Shown here piece after piece: positions 12,000 through 23,706 of a DNA stretch of 64,000 nucleotides. Numbering within the stretch: position 1 is the stretch's first letter; every line of letters begins with the position of its first letter. The notes under the pieces are model-generated. The model worked only from the letters and a program-made list of their open reading frames with translations, did no database searches and had not been told where the DNA came from. The position numbers and the translations under genes were made by a program. Source of the stretch: Euclidia mi (taxonomy: Eukaryota > Arthropoda > Insecta > Lepidoptera > Erebidae). The stretch is from contig OX123182.2 in the NCBI GenBank assembly GCA_944739405.2, positions 22,517,326 through 22,581,325 of the forward strand. The letters run 5' to 3'.

Positions 12000-12340
12000 T
12001 CTTACCGCCGGCGGTCACTGTAGCTAGTGAAATTACGGGGCATTAGAAGACTTTTCGCCTTACGTCTTATATATCTCCGACATGGCCAACGTCTATGGAT
12101 GGCGGTTCCGCTTACTGTTAGATGGGCCATCAGCTCATCTGCCACCTTACTGCTATAAAAATAAAACACTCCCTGATTAGCCCAACGATAAAACTATCGG
12201 AATTACACATCCGCTGCTCGCTGGTCCTCAACTCCTTTTTTCAGTTGCTAGCTTTACTTGCCACCCGCTAATGGCCAGCGGTTGTACAGCTACCTATGAA
12301 TACGTCGGTTTAATTTGTGTTGTTCCGTGTAACATAACAT
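12000..12340 (+). repeat. Interspersed repeat fragments (LINE-tail type)
   Basis: 'gatggcggttccgcttac' and 'gatgggccatcagctcatct' followed by 'gccaccttactgctat' resemble a common lepidopteran LINE 3' tail that ends in a TATAAAA run. A second piece, 'gccacccgctaatggcc', follows near 12260. Confidence 0.45.
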
Positions 12341-12484
12341 AACAGAAATTTGAAAAACTATAATTATAAACTTCAACATCTTCATCATTCTAGCGTTATC
12401 CCGGTTATGTAATTAGTCACGCAATGAGCGCTAGGGCTTTAAGATAGTGTTGTGTGTGTTATATACCATACTTTAAAGTTTCCC

Positions 12485-12665
12485 CCTGTGGTGTTGGATT
12501 AAAAATACAAGGTGTCACTACCCTGTTTCATTCCATGCGTATCGTAAGAGGCGACTAAGGAAAAAACACGGAGCAAATAGTAACTTACCGGAGAGACGAC
12601 AAGCTATATAAAACGCTATGCCAACCCGTCTAGCCAGCGTCGTGTAGTACGCGTCGTGTCTACTA
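12485..12665 (+). repeat. Interspersed repeat family Q, diverged copy
   Basis: Matches the 6950-7181 copy in block order: 'caaggtgtcactaccctg', 'tatcgtaagaggcgacta', 'gccaacccgtctagccagcg'. The 3' (GAT)n tail is missing. Confidence 0.7.
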
Positions 12666-14949
12666 CTAAATCCGCCTATAGCTTTACAATGCTATTTCGA
12701 CACAAATTTGTTTTATAAAACGCTTATGATGCATGTACTTTAAAATTAAGCTTTGCTAACCTTTTGTTAACCAAAGTTTCCCCTTGCATAGATGAGCGTT
12801 TGTGAGAAACATCGGTACCGTGCTAGCATTGGGAAGGTAAAGCTGTCAGTTATGGTTCCTTTCTCAGTACAAGAATGGTTAGGCTGTGTCGGATGCCTTC
12901 CTTTTTTCTGCACTTCGATGAGCCCGTAATGCTATTTTCTTCATTTCGATGAGCCTTCAATGACATTGAGATCAGATCGAAACTTAAACGAAGTGTCAAC
13001 AGCATTCTGATGATTAGTTCTGCAAATTGAAATTGCTAGAATATTCTAAAAAGTTAAACTGAAGTTCCAAATAAAAGCTGATGCTTTTAAGCGTAGCAGA
13101 AAAAGTGAGTCAATTTATAATTTAATCGCGATTCGGTAAAAATTCAACGATAGTGCCAGTTAAATACGAAAATTGGCTGACTGTTTAAACTTCTGTTATT
13201 TTATGTCGATATTAAGGGAGGAGGTGGTACTTTTTTGGAGTGATGGTGGAAAGCCAAAATAGCAGTTCTGGCTTCCACTCAAATTTCAGTTTAATTTTAA
13301 ACTTGAGTTCGGGGTCTTGTGGAGGAATATCCAATTCAACAAAAAGTATCCACCGCGAAATGAAAAAAAAATCTGAAACATTTAAGCTGTTACTCACATT
13401 TGTATTTTTTATAAGTTTCTATCATTATTAGGTGCTAGTACATCAATTCAAATGGTTTTGATTTTTTTTTTGTTTTATTTTAATTTGATTTTGCCTTATT
13501 TAGCTACAGACGCTTAGTGAACTTGTTTAGTCTAAGAAAAATGGTAAGTACTTAACATTTGTAGCTATGTTCTGAACTAAACTGAAAGTTACGCTTCCAT
13601 ACCTTTACAGTTAAATTTTTATACCCGTATAATATATTAATACTACTATTGTTGTATCTGTTTTCAGGCTATGCATACGCTCTACCCGCCAGCATAAAAC
13701 ATGCAACCACATATAAAAATTACGAAATATCTACTACCTTTGATGTTCATCTAATATTACTCTTTAAGCTTTTTAAAGTACGTATAATGGGTAGCAGTTT
13801 GTAGACAAAGTAAATCGAATATTTAATTAAATGTCAAAAGCCCGAACGCCGCCGGTCCTTTCAATTGATTTATGATCTCAAAGATCGATGTTCCGTTAAT
13901 GTTACCTCTCAAATATGAAGTAAACCTCACGAATGTATTTTAAAAGGTTGAGAAATAGTTCGTCGTAGTTTAGTGTTGTTCGTCGATGGAAGGGACCATT
14001 TAGATGCTTCGACAGGGGTTTATTTCGATTGGGATTAATTAGTGCTTTTAGGCCCGGACTGCGGTTAATTACGAGCCGGTTTAATACGCCAAAAATGTAA
14101 AACATCATGTAGCGGAGATTTTATACGAATTGGTTGAATGCAATTTAAATTACGGGGCCGGCACTGGTTTTAATTACTCACGAGATGCGTGTAAAAATTC
14201 TATATATTTTATAAAACTTATCTACTACAGTATTTTGGCTTTTTATTTATTTAAATAATAACATAAACGCTCAAAATAACCTTGTAGAAATGTTTGGTCA
14301 CATCACTGTAAAAAAATTTATACACTCAAACTTTAATTGAAAGAAGAATGTATGAACATCTACTAATATTTATTTAACTGATGTCAATAGGGGACTGTTC
14401 TAAAAATTGTGAAAATTGTTGTATTTGTCTCGACGTTCCAATGCTTTGGCGCAGGTGACCATAAATGGTGTGACTCCATGTAAAACGAGCTGAAACCCGG
14501 GAGCATTTTAAAAAATAAGTTTCTTGCCCATAACAAGCTAATGAAAACCGTCGTATAAATATTAACTAATACAATAATCACTTAACAACTCACTAAAGTA
14601 GTCAAATAGCTCCAACTATTTAACAAAATCGAGCACGCGACCCACAATACCCTCGTCGTAGGATCGAGGATTAAAACCAAATTGTGACGAACCGCTAATG
14701 CCAAATACGAAATGTGATTAAAAGATTTGGAGGGAACTGTGTGGATATATATGTGGGGTAATCACCCTCAGACGTTTCCGATTGTGGATTTGTTGATTTG
14801 TCTTTAACGACAAGCTTTTTTTTATTTTTCGTTATCGATAAATAAGCTGCAGTTCAAAGTGATATGCAAATAGTCTTAGGATTAACACAAGTAAATAATT
14901 AATAATTTTATAAAAGATAAGAGGATACTCGCATCTGCAGAATTGTAGT
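12666..14949. other. AT-rich sequence, nothing recognised
   Basis: No coding signal. Both strands show only short frames. Confidence 0.45.
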
Positions 14950-14954
14950 ATTTT

Positions 14955-15040
14955 TTTTAAATTTAGTCGTTTCTGCCCGATCTCGTGAGAATTTCGGGAA
15001 ATCCCTCTTTGGTGCACCTCTACGGTTCCAAAAAAACTTA
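14955..15040. repeat. Interspersed repeat family P, short copy
   Basis: 'cccgatctcgtgagaatttc' and 'tggtgcacctctacggttcc' match the central blocks of the 3575-3780 copy. Confidence 0.6.
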
Positions 15041-15379
15041 CATGCCAAAAGCTCGAACTATTATTCTATGCTCTGATATTTTCACTCATTTTTATTTCCG
15101 TTTTTTTATTTTTCTTTCCCATTGTCAAAACAAACCACTTTTTATACGAATGCATGATTCGTTTCACCTAATCTTAAGGAAAATAATTGTATTACGTTCT
15201 TGATACCTTTATAAGTAGAAGGTAAATTAAGGCAACGAGATGTGGCTCATGTTAACACAATTAATGACAAAGGGAACACACTGCTTGTGATCATGAGATT
15301 TGCAAAGAAATTTCGTTTGTTCTTCACATATTCGTACGCAGCAACTTGTTAATGTAATAAATGTTTATGAAGTCTTACG

Positions 15380-15680
15380 TTTGTTACGTTACGTTACGTT
15401 ACTAGCTAACCCGGTGATCTTCGTACCACCATATATTACAAAAAAGAAAGATTACTCCAATTCGGTGCAGTCGTTTGGAAGTTATGCGCGTACAAACATT
15501 TCGATGATTCATTTTTATTTATGTAGACTAGCTCATCGCAGCGGTCATAGCTTCACTTTGTGTGGTCCACAATAAATTGTTCTGGGTGTCTGTACTTTGA
15601 TTTTTCTAGAGTTTCCCGTGGTAATGGGAATTATTCTAATCCAGCAGTTGTCTCAATAAAATCATAATAATACATTCTAA
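15380..15680 (+). repeat. LINE 3'-tail remnant with a short GTTAC array
   Basis: Four GTTAC units at about 15386-15405 are followed by a 'tagctaacccggtgatcttc' tail and 'ggtgcagtcgtttggaagtt', wording typical of lepidopteran LINE 3' tails. No coding part is attached. Confidence 0.4.
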
Positions 15681-17880
15681 GAAAACACAGCTACATCATC
15701 TCATCTTCATCATCCTCAGAGCGCTATCTCGGTAAAGTCCAGTCTCTGTCGTCTTAAAGCTTACTGTCCACTTACTGGTTTAACTATGTAGATTTAATAG
15801 TATAATAGCTCCAACAACTACCTACACGCATATAGTAAATTTTTCTGGTCAACACAACGGTCTGCCGCTGAAAGCTACAAGAAATATGACTACTTTCAAT
15901 CAAAGTCACACATTGAAATATACGGGTAGAAAACAGGCGGCGAGGACGATCATTTAAAGAACAATGTGATGTAATTTATACCGTGATACTGGCAGCGAGG
16001 CTTCGTTAGACTTGGCTAGGAGCCAGAGTTTTACATAATAAAGCTCTTAATAGCATTTCGGTTAGCTTTAAACACCATATACTGGTGCTGATTTTGTTAG
16101 TTCATTTTTAGCCAACAGCCAGACGTATTGCTGCCAAATGACTGAGGGAATAACCGCTCAAGGTACCGCTTTAATTTGACATTTATCGCTAAAGCATCAC
16201 GCGGTCGTTATCTGACCACCCGCGAAGCAATGCCACTTGCCGTGCTACCTTAAACCTAAACTTACCACTCGTCACTCGGGTATTGATATTTGAAATGATG
16301 TTTTTATGAAAGTAGATTAAATAAGCTTTGTAGTAATGTTTGAATGGTGACTGAATGACGGAATATTTAGTTTATGCGACCCGTCGAACTTGATCCTATT
16401 GTAAACAATGTCGTCTATCGATGACCTACTCGCCATTTTTGTTTGTCATGATAACAATATGGGTTATAAATTGTTTACTTTTATTATTTTGTATACCTGG
16501 TGGTATAAGCTTTACAAAAATATAAAATTAAACCAATGCTTGCTTCGAAAATTATTTAAATGTCAGCATTTGAAATTTTTGTATATTTCACTGTCTTTGC
16601 ATGTTGCGCGCGGGGCGTAATTATGGATTCAAAACATCATTGTAAACAAATAATATAATTATATTTGATATTTTTATGTTTTAATTGTGAATGAACTAAT
16701 TAGTTATAAAATAACAGCAAAAAAATAAACAAATATTGTGTAATAATTTAATTCAAGAGGCTATATTCATTAAATTACCGAAACAACGGCATTTATTTTT
16801 TATTGAATGAAAATATATAGATAACCTTACATTTATGCCATGAATTATTGTTTTATTATGAGTATATAAATAAACCTATCATGTGATATATAATACTTCT
16901 ATAATTCGTGAGATATAGGCTTTCGAAAATTTTGGCGGGTATGGCGGTTATTTTTTGCGGGAAAAAGTAAACAATTGTGCAAAGTCCAATAAGAATAATT
17001 CTTATCGGAATCTTATCAGATATGTTTTTTTAAATTGGAAATCTAGTTGAAAAGAAATTTATCTAGGTTTGAATCTGATATATAACAAAAAAATATGTAA
17101 AAAAAAATAAAATACGAAAATTGGCGGCAATTAACAATCATTTATATTTTATATTTTTTTATGTTTAAAATTAAAATGTTTCTTTCCGTTATATTTATTA
17201 TCTCTGAAAGTAAATTAAATTACCTTTCTAACCGTGTTCAATACTTATATACCTCCCATAATAAAAAGCGACGAGAAATATGAATATGTTAGAAATATAA
17301 TAGCGCGCTCGAAAATGGCGGGAAAATATTATACCGGGCGCGCTTTATACCGCTCTTGCGTGGGCTTCAAGTATATTATTTGGTGTTAGTTAATATCATT
17401 CGAAAGCTTTTTTAATTACGCGTCTTTTGATGTACAATATTAACTTAATAAATAGAAATATCACCATTCTTTCAACGAAAATGTTACGCGCCGTACTTAG
17501 CTTGAAAGCCTAGCCTCGAATGTGGCCAAAATACTTCTACGGGTGTCCTGAGATGCCTCCATGGTGGCCAAAATGCTTTGAGGGGTTAAATTTGAAATAT
17601 GAATGGCCAGTTTAACCGTCCGATAAGTTCCTGTTAAAAATATATAACACATACACATTTCGTTTCAATTTAGAATTTATTTGGCAAATAAGGTTTATCG
17701 AGAGTTCGTGAAGGAGATCTGACAGGCTTGCAGTTTTGCTACATTTTTAATGGAAACTAACGAATAAATTGTTACAAAATAAGTATATGGATACAAACAA
17801 AGCTATTGATATTTATGTAACGCTTCTTAATCATTTTCAATTTGGCCAAAGTTTCGGTCTCTGTTCTTATAGTGTAAGTG
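15681..17880. other. AT-rich sequence with GGCGGG clusters
   Basis: No gene is supported. Between 16920 and 17340 there are repeated GGCGG(G) motifs in an otherwise AT-rich context: TTGGCGGGT near 16932, GCGGGAAAA at 16957-16965, TTGGCGGCAA at 17121 and GGCGGGAAAA at 17317-17326. Two of them match the E2F site consensus; whether that matters is unknown. Confidence 0.4.
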
Positions 17881-17884
17881 CTCC

Positions 17885-18040
17885 CTCATCATCGACCTAG
17901 CGTCATACCGGTTGCATCCAAAATGATCGCCTTGGACTCCGAGGTCCACTTACTAGTCTAAGCTTACGTCCGCACAGGTAGGCGGCTTGCTTAGCGCCTA
18001 GAGCCTTGCCCTTGGCTTGCATTCTAGCTAACCAAAGGAG
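17885..18040 (-). mobile_element. Diverged SINE fragment
   Basis: The plus strand reads 'ctcatcatcgacctagcg', a reversed (GAT)n tail, then 'cgaggtccacttactagtct'. This matches the minus-strand SINE at 19495-19770 and the plus-strand SINE at 53020-53386. Confidence 0.55.
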
Positions 18041-18550
18041 AATGACCAAAACTGGGCTATTTTGTGGCACGTTTGCTTCTAAGCCATTCCTATCTAGAAA
18101 ATCTTCTTTTATTTTATAATTTTAAATATATTAATTTGAATTTAAAGCGAAACGGGGGTTTTAAGTTCAAAATTAAAAGTATCTGCGTTGTTCCGGTCGT
18201 GACATCGCCATTTCATATTCAAAACTCATTTTGCATATTTAGGCAAATGTTTACAGTTTCTTGCAAACCCCTTTTAATAGGGAAAAATTACATTCATAGT
18301 GAAAACAGGGTGACATAACAAAAGTTCTAATAAGCAAAATAACACCAAAATCTATATTTGAAAAATGTATTGTGGTGATATATTTTCTATAAATAATATG
18401 TTTATCCTTTTTGCAACATATTACCCACGAAATCATGTTTTGTACTTATCGAAAATATGTGAACATATTTTTATTATACTGGCATCTGTAATGTCAACGC
18501 AAAGAAATATAACCTTATTACTAGTTCAACCTCTCTGGTCTTAGTTCCCG

Positions 18551-18586
18551 TATATAAAAAGGTACTCTGTGGTCTTAGGTCAGTTA
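18551..18586 (+). promoter_or_regulatory. TATA box plus arthropod initiator
   Basis: TATATAAAAA at 18551-18560 is followed by TCAGTT at 18580-18585. The T of the TATA box lies 31 bases before the A of the initiator (18582), the spacing used by TATA/Inr Pol II promoters in insects. Confidence 0.55.
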
Positions 18587-18771
18587 TTTTGACATGAAAA
18601 CAGTCAAATTGCTTTTGCACCTATACTCATAACTCTTTATTGGAAAATAAGTAATTTACTGTCGTTTATATTGACTTGAACAATCCTTTGTTGACCAAAC
18701 AAGTTTATTTCGTGTTATCAAGACTCGTGGGTTAACTAAAGTATGAGATAGTCTTTATTGGTAACATCAGT

Positions 18772-19137
18772 ATGTCGTCTGGACTTAGAACAACTAGCCG
18801 TGGTGAGGATTGCAGTTATGTTAACTCTTCCTTTGCGGTACCTCAGCAGCAACACGTCCGTTCTTTGGACAAGCTATCTGATTTGGAGCTCAATATTTTG
18901 ACATCATGGATAGCGCCAATCTGTGTAAGTGTTGTTTACTTCTCTTCTCAATTCCTACAATTCTCTCGTGCTGTCCTCACCGAATATTCAAACTACTTTA
19001 ATTATTTGTTTCAGGAATTGAACGGAGTCTTATGCTTAGAATGCTACACATTAATTGAAGCTGTTGTAACTTCTGAGGCCATACCTGCACCACATTATGG
19101 TATACGATATACAAGCTCCTCCTTCACTTTGCGATGA
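18772..19137 (+). CDS. Candidate two-exon small protein gene, product unknown
   Basis: An ATG frame begins 190 bases after a predicted start site. Within it, GTAAGT (18925) and a pyrimidine-rich TTTGTTTCAG ending at 19014 define a 90-base intron. Its length is a multiple of three and it lies between codons, so the frame stays open with or without splicing. The spliced product would be about 91 residues: a Ser/Gln-rich start, then SDLELNILTSW, then after the junction ELNGVLCLECYTLIEAVV, which includes a CxxC-like pair. AATAAA occurs at 19168 and 19173. I do not recognise the family. In the next frame the last 21 codons read as an acidic protein-like tail (SLCDDLFEEDLV), so a small frame slip relative to a functional copy is possible. 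It could be a host gene, a transposon exon or chance. Confidence 0.35.
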   Translation: MSSGLRTTSRGEDCSYVNSSFAVPQQQHVRSLDKLSDLELNILTSWIAPICVSVVYFSSQFLQFSRAVLTEYSNYFNYLFQELNGVLCLECYTLIEAVVTSEAIPAPHYGIRYTSSSFTLR

Positions 19138-19167
19138 TTTATTTGAAGAAGATTTAGTATAATAACA

Positions 19168-19178
19168 AATAAAATAAA
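19168..19178 (+). terminator. Overlapping poly(A) signals
   Basis: Two AATAAA hexamers (19168-19173 and 19173-19178) lie 31-36 bases after the stop codon of the candidate small gene. Confidence 0.4.
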
Positions 19179-19494
19179 GAATAACATAAAAACTGAGTTT
19201 CATTTACCTATGAAGCATAAAAGTGTTGTTTTAATGCCAGCTTTGTAATAAGGTCCAATGGAATGACCGTATCTTTTACGAACTAGCCTCACTGAAATTC
19301 TCATTAATTGTACCACATGGTATTGAGAATTCCCAGTAAGAAATATATCACACTGAAAAAACCGCAAACTAATATAATGTACAAGCGTTTGTTTCGTAGC
19401 TCCACTTCTTTTACAACTATTTTCTATATTGTATAATATACATAGAGGCTTCTAATAAATCCCAGTGATATGATTAAATCATATCATCACCGTC

Positions 19495-19770
19495 CTAGAG
19501 TAATGTCGGTTGCATCCAAGACTTCAACGCCTAGGAGCCCTGGGTTCGCTTACTAGTCTAACCAGATATGACAGAATATTAGCTTTTCCATAGTCTGACC
19601 GCCATAACCCAAAGGCAAAGCGATATTGTATGGTTTAGACCAGTAAGTATCGGTTTAGTGGAGGGTACTGACTCCCCGTAACGACGTGCGATGGTGAAAG
19701 ATCTTCATGACAACTGGGACCGACGGCTTTACGTAAGTACTCTTCGAAGCACGGGCGATAATTAACTAAT
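19495..19770 (-). mobile_element. tRNA-derived SINE body, minus strand
   Basis: Its reverse complement aligns block for block with the SINE at 53020-53386: 'ccgtcggtcccagttgtcat', 'gaagatctttcaccatcg', 'ggtctaaaccatacaatatc', 'agctaatattctgtcatat'. The tRNA-like head is not evident, so this is a 5'-truncated copy. A further short piece of the same body is at about 19965-20030. Confidence 0.8.
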
Positions 19771-20040
19771 TTACTACTATTTATATGATTAAATCATGCA
19801 ACTATCACAATACTTAACCTCAAAATATTTGAAATCTTTAATTTCCGATAGCTAAGAACTGCCGCCGAATATCGTATTCATTTTTTCTTAATTTAATTAG
19901 GAGTATATTTACTATATTTTACTGGTCAAATCATCGAGAAGCAAACTTAGCCCATCTTCCATACAAATTTGGTCATTCTCCTTTGACAGAATGGTAGCTT
20001 TTCCTCTGAGCGACTGCCGTCTGTTTTCCGCAACCTAATA

Positions 20041-21594
20041 GAATACCCACGTGCCAATGTTTACTGTTTTATAAACATACAGTCTCGTCGTATCACTCTT
20101 CAGCTTAGCATGACATCCACGTTATATCCTACTATTTTATTTACTCTTATTCTACATGTCACCTGCTTCTCGATCAAGAATAAGTAAATTTTTCGAATAT
20201 CAGTTTCCTTATTCCAGATTTCTAGGTAGCAAACTGTGAAACCTTTTTTCTGTTAGATAGCTTTTGTAGATGGCAAAAATACGAGACGAAAATACTTGAA
20301 ATTACAGTTTGCTTTTACGCTTCTTTAAATGATTATATTAGTTCGATCCCGAAGCTATTTAAGCATTTTGGCATCCTGTGCCAGGAAATTCTAATTAGCG
20401 GCACGGATTCTGTTGTAAGATTAACGGTTATAGCCTCACCTTCATTTACAGGGCGACTAAAATTCCTAACAAACGTGGATTTGAAATGTTTCTAGTTTTG
20501 AGTGTAAAATTGGTGTGTCAAACAAGTAGGTAGTTGGAAACAATTGATAGTTTGATTAGTTTCATTTTAGAGTATTTATCTCAAGATGTCCGTATCATTT
20601 ATTTTTTACAAGCTAGGTTTGACCTTCAGAGAACATAGGCCAAATCGTACCTGAGCGTGTCCACATTTGTTATATACATGAAAAAATCGTAATTTTTCAA
20701 AGTTATATAAACAGTTAAAAATATCTCATAGAAAAGCAAGAAATAAAGATAAATTTTTTTTTATCATCGTACATGTTGTTGGAATCAGAATGTACCTTAT
20801 TAACGTTTCATTTCGTATAAATTCTTTTATCGATTATACTTAAAAACATTGTTTTCATTTTTAATAGTTAAGTAGCGGTAAAATATTTCACTTAATAATT
20901 AAATATCACAATAACTCAAAATCTGTTTGTATTCTTCATTTTATAAAATAGAAAACTTATCAAGAGTAAAAATTGCATCAACATTTTGCTAACAAGCGTA
21001 TAACGAAACCTGATTTGTTATTGATTGACGATGCCTTGATATCGACACTATTGACAGTTGCAATCCACTGCGTTTGTTGTGAGGTTGTGAATGTGATACG
21101 TTCTTTTATGCGATTTTAGATCTGTACTACTTATATAAAAACAAGACCCTACCTAATCCCTTCATATTTGGTTACAGTAGGTAAATTATTTGCAAAATGG
21201 ATATCAGTAGGTAGTATTTAATGTCTTTGATATCAGGTAGGTACACGTTCTATGGTTGTTATTGCATTTTTTTGTGATAAAATACATTAAGAGTTATATT
21301 TATTCACATACTAAATACCTAAAAACATTATTAAAACATTTTGATGAGCTTCAAGCTGTTGTAGCCTATTTGGTAACTTATTGGTAGATTCTAGCCTTCA
21401 AAGTATTTTTATGAATATTAAATTATTCTGTCTTCTTACGTGCCATTTTCTGACGGAATAGTGTTTAATACATAAATACAAACAAATCGCACTGTAGTTT
21501 GTTAATGTACATGGAAAAAAAATATCAGGTACAACTCCTATAGATATTTGGACTTTGTTCTTTGCCTGTGATCCTGGTGGGGTCGCGATAAGGT
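20041..21594. other. AT-rich sequence, nothing recognised
   Basis: No gene, RNA gene or bounded repeat can be supported. Confidence 0.45.
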
Positions 21595-21748
21595 GTGCTA
21601 ACCGAGCTCACAATTATTTGCAGATTATACTATACATAGAAATGTTCGCTTTTGTTTCTTTGTACCGACGAGTGGCGAACATTGATTTCTATGTATAGTT
21701 ATTTCGCTGAAGAATGATTCTGTCAATAATTTTGAGCTCGTGCTAACC
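21595..21748. mobile_element. 136 bp foldback MITE with 9 bp target duplication
   Basis: The element itself is 21604-21739. GTGCTAACC is repeated exactly on both sides (21595-21603 and 21740-21748). The ends are inverted (GAGCTCACAATTATT against GAGCTCAAAATTATT), and a second inverted block nearer the centre (ACTATACATAGAAA) makes almost the whole unit fold back. It has no coding capacity. A 9 bp duplication fits Mutator-like transposases best among common insect DNA transposons; that assignment is inference. Confidence 0.85.
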
Positions 21749-22595
21749 GTAATTGGCGTGAACAAGCTGTTTTAATTTTATCCGCGATTGATGCGCGGAG
21801 TTAGTTGATGTTAATAAACATCATGAACAACCCTAGTTGACTTGTACACAAAGTTGAGTTGGAACCTGGTGTCATGTTAAGTATCATGCTCAACGTTACG
21901 CGAATTTATCACAGGGTGACTCCACCATGTATAATTTCATTTCTCGTTTTAAAATTAGTAGCATGGTAAGTGGAAGTGTCTCGTGAGCACTCATGATATT
22001 TGTAGGATATAGGTAATTGCTTACATAAATTAATATCAGTTAGAAGAATTGTATATCGCGCACTTGTCGCCTTTACAAATAATTATTGTAACATATCGTC
22101 GATTAGAAAGATTGGCATGAATTACTCCAAAATCTTTTCATAGTTGTATTATCTATCCAAAACTTTATATAAAATATTTTAACGTTTATAAATGTTACCT
22201 TGTAACATAATGAATTTTAATGACTTTGAATTTGTTACTTTTCAGCGCCTTTTTTGGTCAACAAAAACTGTCCAATTACATTTACGTCTCGGAATAAGTT
22301 TCGTCGTTTTTTGAATACAAAATGCGAAGCGGATAATTGTGTCTGACGCTAAAACTTTTTTAAATAATGCTCCTTTTTTACCGGTCGAAGGTCAGGGATG
22401 AAAAAGCAATGGATGTAGGTATAAAAGTTTTATTTCTGAAAATGTTTCGCGAAAAGAATTGCTTGGTAATTACGTAGACTTTTTCATTGTTAGGCTACAT
22501 GGATACCTCATTTTTTATCGTAAGCGATTTTAGTTTTAGGTACTGTAAGGGAGATAAACTGAACAAAACGGTCTTAAATAACAAATATATAACAA
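21749..22595. other. AT-rich sequence, nothing recognised
   Basis: No supported feature. Confidence 0.45.
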
Positions 22596-22604
22596 AGTGG
22601 TTTT

Positions 22605-22740
22605 GGTGGCCGCCTTGACGTTTGGTACTGCGTCGAGTGTTCCATCCCTACACGAGACGACACTTTGTGTGGCTATTGTCGTTATGAATGGTTGTTCTTT
22701 GATAATTGGAAGTATGCAAAGTACCACGCGATGCAGTAAT
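22605..22740 (+). mobile_element. SINE fragment
   Basis: 'cctacacgagacgacacttt' and 'tgtgtggctattgtcgttat' match the segment just after box B in the SINEs at 5845-6115 and 43860-43995. It ends where the next inverted-repeat element begins. Confidence 0.5.
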
Positions 22741-22741
22741 A

Positions 22742-23706
22742 GTAGGGGAGACCGAGGGGAGTTGAAACAATTTTTACATTTTTTTAATACACAAAACCCA
22801 TAGACCGAAATCGTTTGATTTTGGTACCAATCGATAGGTCCTTTTTTATACTTGCGATTGGCTATCATAAAGAATATGTAAGCTTTAAATATTGTGGTGA
22901 AAAGTCGCCTGAACTGCAACAAGTCATCTTGTTTCAACTCCCCTCAAACTGAAGTAAGATGAAACAGAGGTCAAGGAGAGTTGAAACATGATTTTTTATA
23001 AGTATTAAGGGCTGTAAAATAAAAAGATGATATTATTTAAAAGTATTTACTAAAATAAAGCTTTTCAAAATTTTAATTAATATTTCGGAATTATATCAGT
23101 TAAGTAAGTAACTACAGGTGTTATACAGAGATCATATATATCCGCGGCCCGCCATACCTCTGTAAGTTTTTCTTTTATTATCAGTAGGCATGCTGAAACC
23201 AAATAAACATATTAAATCAACAAAAAAAATATTATTTTTATGTGCCAACCATTTATTAGGTGCTGTCTCATACAAATTTAAAAAACGAGGAGAGTTGATA
23301 CAGCCTGTTTCAAATCTCCTCAGGGAGGAAAAGCCTCTCAATTTCGATTAAATCCACAATCAATAAGTAAATACATAGAAATCAATTGTACCATATATAT
23401 ATATATATACTATATCTATTGTTAATGAGCTTTCGAAATATGTATAACTGCAATCAAAATACAAAACCTTTATCAAAATATGAGCATCGTAAAAAAACGT
23501 TGAATACTTAATTTTTACGATTTTTATCACATGGCAGCCAGAACTCCATATACGCGTGACTTAGGCCATTGATGCGAACTGACACGTCAGCGGGCGTAAG
23601 GAAGTGATTGAAAAACCACGTTGCCAACTAGCTAACGGTTAAAAGTTTCGAGAAATCGGCACTGTTTCAAATCACCTTTGTTTTAAATCCCCCCGGTCTC
23701 CCCTAC
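22742..23706. mobile_element. Non-autonomous DNA transposon with ~27 bp terminal inverted repeats
   Basis: The left end GTAGGGGAGACCGAGGGGA is mirrored at the right end; on reverse complement, about 24 of the first 27 bases match. Interior segments at about 22911-22935, 22975-22990 and 23288-23315 repeat the end motif GGAGAGTTGAAACA in both orientations. No transposase frame is present. Flanking bases (AATA and GTCA) do not give an obvious duplication, so the exact boundary and superfamily are open. Confidence 0.7.

Noticed and set aside
22536..22937. 133-codon minus-strand frame
   Set aside because: It spans a SINE fragment and the end of the inverted-repeat element at 22742, so it is a chance frame over two repeats.
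23391..23411. AT dinucleotide run as a regulatory element
   Set aside because: A short simple repeat inside a DNA transposon; nothing more can be said.
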